Of a DNA stretch of 40,520 nucleotides, positions 38,542 through 40,520 are shown in pieces. Every line of letters begins with the position of its first letter. Positions within the stretch are counted from its first letter, which is position 1. The notes under the pieces were generated by a model. The model was not told where the DNA came from. It did no database searches and saw only the letters and a program-made list of their open reading frames with translations. Both the position numbers and the translations under genes were made by a program. Source of the DNA: Streptomyces sp. MBT65 (lineage in GTDB: Bacteria > Actinomycetota > Actinomycetes > Streptomycetales > Streptomycetaceae); the NCBI RefSeq assembly GCF_016612545.1, contig NZ_JAENRY010000040.1, positions 1 to 40,520 of the forward strand. Reading direction: 5' to 3'.

Positions 38542-39882
38542 TCAACTCGTGGTCGGTCCGGGCCAGACGGCGGACGCGTCGTCACGACCGGGATCGGGCA
38601 GGCGGACCGGGCGGACCGGGACGGTGCGGGTGTGCCCTTCCGTCACCGTCGTCCAGCGGGCGGGGCGTCCCGCATAGCACAGGGCGGTCAGAACGAAGAC
38701 GCCGTCGGCGTAGACCTCGACGTACTCGCCGATGGTGAGTACACGCAGGGTGGTCGCGGGCTCGGTCAGGACGGTCTCGCCCAGTGGCGCGCCGGCGGGA
38801 CCGGTGATCCAGAGGTTCTTGCCGTCGCAGCCGACCACCAGGGCCGGACCGTCGTCGCCGGTGCGAAGGGTGACCTCCACACGCCCGGAGACAGCGATAT
38901 CGCCGACCGCGTGCAGCGCCGGGTCCGTCGTCTCCTCCAGCAGCCAGGTGTCGAGGCCGGGCCACCACTCCAGGCGGGGTGCCGAACCCTCGCGTATGAC
39001 AAGGGACTTGGGCTGGGCCAGCATGCCGCGGCAGCGGTCACCCGCATCCTTCAGATCAACCCGGCGGGGTGTGGTGTGCAGGACGACGCGGGAGCCGTCA
39101 GGAGCCGTGATGACGCGGGGAGCGTACGAGCCGGTCGGGCCCAGTGGGCCACGGCGGGTCCACGGTCCCCGCAGCCGCGGCGCGGTCCACGCCTCGAAGC
39201 CGCGGGTCGCGCCGAGCGAGCCGATCAGCAACCAGCTTTCGTCGTCGAGGCGTTCGAGGACCGGGCACTCCAACTCGTCCACGTCACCGGGTGAGATGAG
39301 CGGCGGGTGGACCGTCCAGTGCTCCAGGTCGTCCGAAGTCGCCCACCCCACACAGCCGCTGGCCTCGACGGGAAGCGACGCGTCGGCGGCGCAGACGACC
39401 ATGACCCAGCCGTCCGACTCGTCGTCGCGCACCACGAACGGGTCGCGCCAGCCCATGCGTTCGCCGGTGCGGTACCAGCGGTCGTCCGCCTCGGCGACCG
39501 GCCCGGTGCCGTGGCGGCGCCAGCCGGTGCCGTCCGTGCGGTCGGAGTACGCGAGGCCGACGGACTGCAACGGCCAGCCGCCGTCGGTCAGTCCGCTGAC
39601 GCCCGTGTAGAACATCGCCGAACCGGCCCCCTGTCGTACGGGGTGCATCGTCCACACCGCCTGCTGGTCGAATCGGCCGGGCAGGCCGTTGCCGAAGGCG
39701 GTGCCCTCGGGCCGCCAGGCGACCAGGTCGGTGGAGGTGGCCCTGCCGTAGGAGGTCTCCATCCTCAGGTGGTCGAACTCGCTCGTCCAGGGGCCCTGAA
39801 GGTGCAGCACGGTGTAGGTGCCGTCGTCGTCGCGGAGCAGGGCGAAGTCGTTCACGCAGAGGCCGGGCGGGGCGTATCGCAT
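38542..39882 (-). CDS. GH32-like beta-fructosidase family glycoside hydrolase
   Basis: A 446-residue protein from the ATG at 39882 (AGGA 7 bases upstream). It has the five-bladed propeller signatures of clan GH-J/F: VNDFALLRDDDGTY (nucleophile Asp in the first blade, in place of the classic WMNDPNG), GWRDPFVVRDDESDGWVMV (the RDP motif) and DELECPVLERLDDESWLLIG (the EC acid/base). The C-terminal part is a beta sandwich typical of GH32 (VEVTLRTGDDGPALVVGCDG, YVEVYADGVFVLTALC). No signal peptide, so probably intracellular, hydrolysing a fructoside or similar sugar taken up by a transporter outside this window. LacI-type operators overlap its promoter. Confidence 0.82.
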   Translation of the reverse strand: MRYAPPGLCVNDFALLRDDDGTYTVLHLQGPWTSEFDHLRMETSYGRATSTDLVAWRPEGTAFGNGLPGRFDQQAVWTMHPVRQGAGSAMFYTGVSGLTDGGWPLQSVGLAYSDRTDGTGWRRHGTGPVAEADDRWYRTGERMGWRDPFVVRDDESDGWVMVVCAADASLPVEASGCVGWATSDDLEHWTVHPPLISPGDVDELECPVLERLDDESWLLIGSLGATRGFEAWTAPRLRGPWTRRGPLGPTGSYAPRVITAPDGSRVVLHTTPRRVDLKDAGDRCRGMLAQPKSLVIREGSAPRLEWWPGLDTWLLEETTDPALHAVGDIAVSGRVEVTLRTGDDGPALVVGCDGKNLWITGPAGAPLGETVLTEPATTLRVLTIGEYVEVYADGVFVLTALCYAGRPARWTTVTEGHTRTVPVRPVRLPDPGRDDASAVWPGPTTS

Positions 39883-39906
39883 GCACAGTTCCTGTCGGCT
39901 CGCAGC

Positions 39907-39922
39907 GCGCAAACGCGTGCGC
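39907..39922. promoter_or_regulatory. LacI-type operator 1
   Basis: GCGCAAACGCGTGCGC, 24 bp upstream of the GH32-like ATG, with flanking bases making a longer inverted repeat CAGCGC (39903-39908) / GCGCTG (39919-39924). The GCAAACG core and position fit a LacI repressor site. Confidence 0.65.
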
Positions 39923-39974
39923 TGACCAATGATCTCGAAGGTCTCGCTTGAGAATCGGCCCCAGTAAAACTGAA

Positions 39975-39988
39975 CGCAAACGCTTGCG
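39975..39988. promoter_or_regulatory. LacI-type operator 2
   Basis: CGCAAACGCTTGCG, arms CGCAA and TTGCG, in the gap between the GH32-like gene and the LacI gene. The spacing to operator 1 is about 67 bp, suitable for looping or for separate control of the two promoters. Confidence 0.7.
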
Positions 39989-40062
39989 CAACAACGAGGC
40001 CGGGTTTACGGTCACGTCACCCACAGATCACACCGACGTGAAACCGACGGGAGAAAAGCGCT

Positions 40063-40520
40063 GTGACCGTCAGCATCACCGATGTCGCCCGCACCGCCGG
40101 AGTCTCGGCGTCCACCGTGTCCCGTGCCCTGCGCGGCCGGCCGGGTGTCTCCGACGAAGTGCGGGCACAGATCACGGCCGTCGCCGCACAACTCGGCTAT
40201 ACGGCGTCCCGCTCGGCCTCCAGCCTGGCCAGCGGGCGGACCTTCACGATCGGGGTCGTGGTGCCGTACGTGGGCCGCTGGTTCTTCGGCACCGTGCTGG
40301 ACGCCGCCGAGCACGTGTTCAGCGCCGCCGGCTACGACGTCCTGCTGTACAACCTGGGCTCCCCGGAGACACGCAAGCGCTTCTTCACCAGGATGCCGGT
40401 CCGCAAGCGGGTCGACGCCGTGCTGTCGCTGCTCATCCCCGACGAGGAGGAGTCGGCGGCGCTGCGGTCGCTCGGGGTGCCGCTGGCCAGCACGGTCGGC
40501 GGTGCCCGGCCCGGCTTCAC
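40063..40520 (+). CDS. LacI-family transcriptional regulator, N-terminal part (cut by window edge)
   Basis: From the GTG at 40063 (GGGAGAAA about 8 bases upstream) the frame stays open to the window end. Residues 1-50 form a LacI helix-turn-helix: SITDVARTAGVSASTVSRAL, RGRPGVSDEVRAQITAVAAQ, LGYTAS. The hinge and first lobe of the sugar-binding domain follow: FTIGVVVPYVGRWFFGTVLD, YDVLLYNLGS and VDAVLSLLIPDEEE. It is divergent from the GH32-like gene, with two palindromes in the 180-bp gap, so it very likely represses that gene and itself until a sugar binds. Confidence 0.92.
   Translation, partial: MTVSITDVARTAGVSASTVSRALRGRPGVSDEVRAQITAVAAQLGYTASRSASSLASGRTFTIGVVVPYVGRWFFGTVLDAAEHVFSAAGYDVLLYNLGSPETRKRFFTRMPVRKRVDAVLSLLIPDEEESAALRSLGVPLASTVGGARPGF

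Overview
The window is high-GC actinobacterial DNA and almost certainly Streptomyces. Codon use is strongly GC3-biased, GTG starts are frequent, and there are several Streptomyces-typical families (DUF5133, a holin/DUF3618/DUF4235 trio, secreted ricin-lectin and M1-peptidase genes, a membrane FMN glutamate-synthase-like protein next to a PoxB-like enzyme). No rRNA gene, intact tRNA gene, CRISPR array, transposase or integrase was found.

Layout. (1) 1-8.9 kb looks like ordinary chromosome: the start of a STAS anti-anti-sigma gene, DUF5133, an F420-dependent oxidoreductase with a HAD phosphatase, a PRC-barrel protein, a frameshifted small membrane protein, the FMN/GltS-like and PoxB-like pair, and a holin-like/DUF3618/DUF4235 operon. 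(2) 9.3-37.4 kb is divided by four direct 48-bp repeats (9323, 10582, 32648, 37331). These are the 3' part of a glycine tRNA (CCC anticodon loop, T arm, acceptor strand), each followed by a terminator hairpin. I read them as attachment-site scars of serially integrated elements, dividing the region into three cassettes of about 1.3, 22 and 4.7 kb. Two cassettes begin with a nearly identical VapBC-like toxin-antitoxin pair carrying its own palindromic operator. (3) The 22-kb cassette holds a MurF tail remnant, a secreted hydrolase, a dead M1 peptidase, a ricin-domain protein, a group acting on D-Ala-D-Ala (MFS exporter, secreted VanX-like dipeptidase, extra D-Ala-D-Ala ligase), a LysR-bounded cluster at 19.8-30.5 kb, and a Ser/Thr kinase with a lectin-like domain. 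(4) The 4.7-kb cassette holds VapBC copy 2, a broken AsnC-type regulator, an Mrr-type nuclease and a DUF4236 gene whose end runs into the fourth repeat. (5) 37.4-40.5 kb is a sugar locus: a decayed GH1 glucosidase, a GH32-like glycosidase and a divergent LacI regulator with palindromic operators between them.

The most interesting part is the 19.8-30.5 kb cluster. Two paralogous LysR regulators flank a catalase-fold heme protein, a DUF4331 protein, a multi-spanning membrane protein, a NorE/CoxC-like and a NorF/Cox4-like subunit without any catalytic oxidase or NO reductase, and an MFS exporter. A composite site, ATGCC-N5-GGCAT-N16-GGCATTGGC(G), occurs five times with invariant spacing. It points forward ahead of the catalase, DUF4331 and MFS genes, and backward ahead of each lysR gene. 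The inner palindrome alone recurs before the other MFS/VanX operon. This looks like a self-contained LysR regulon around an undescribed heme/membrane module. The MFS gene is also preceded by a seven-codon leader peptide with a strong Shine-Dalgarno and a 12-bp hairpin, an arrangement that suggests attenuation.

Functions come from recognising motifs and families by eye. No database search was run.
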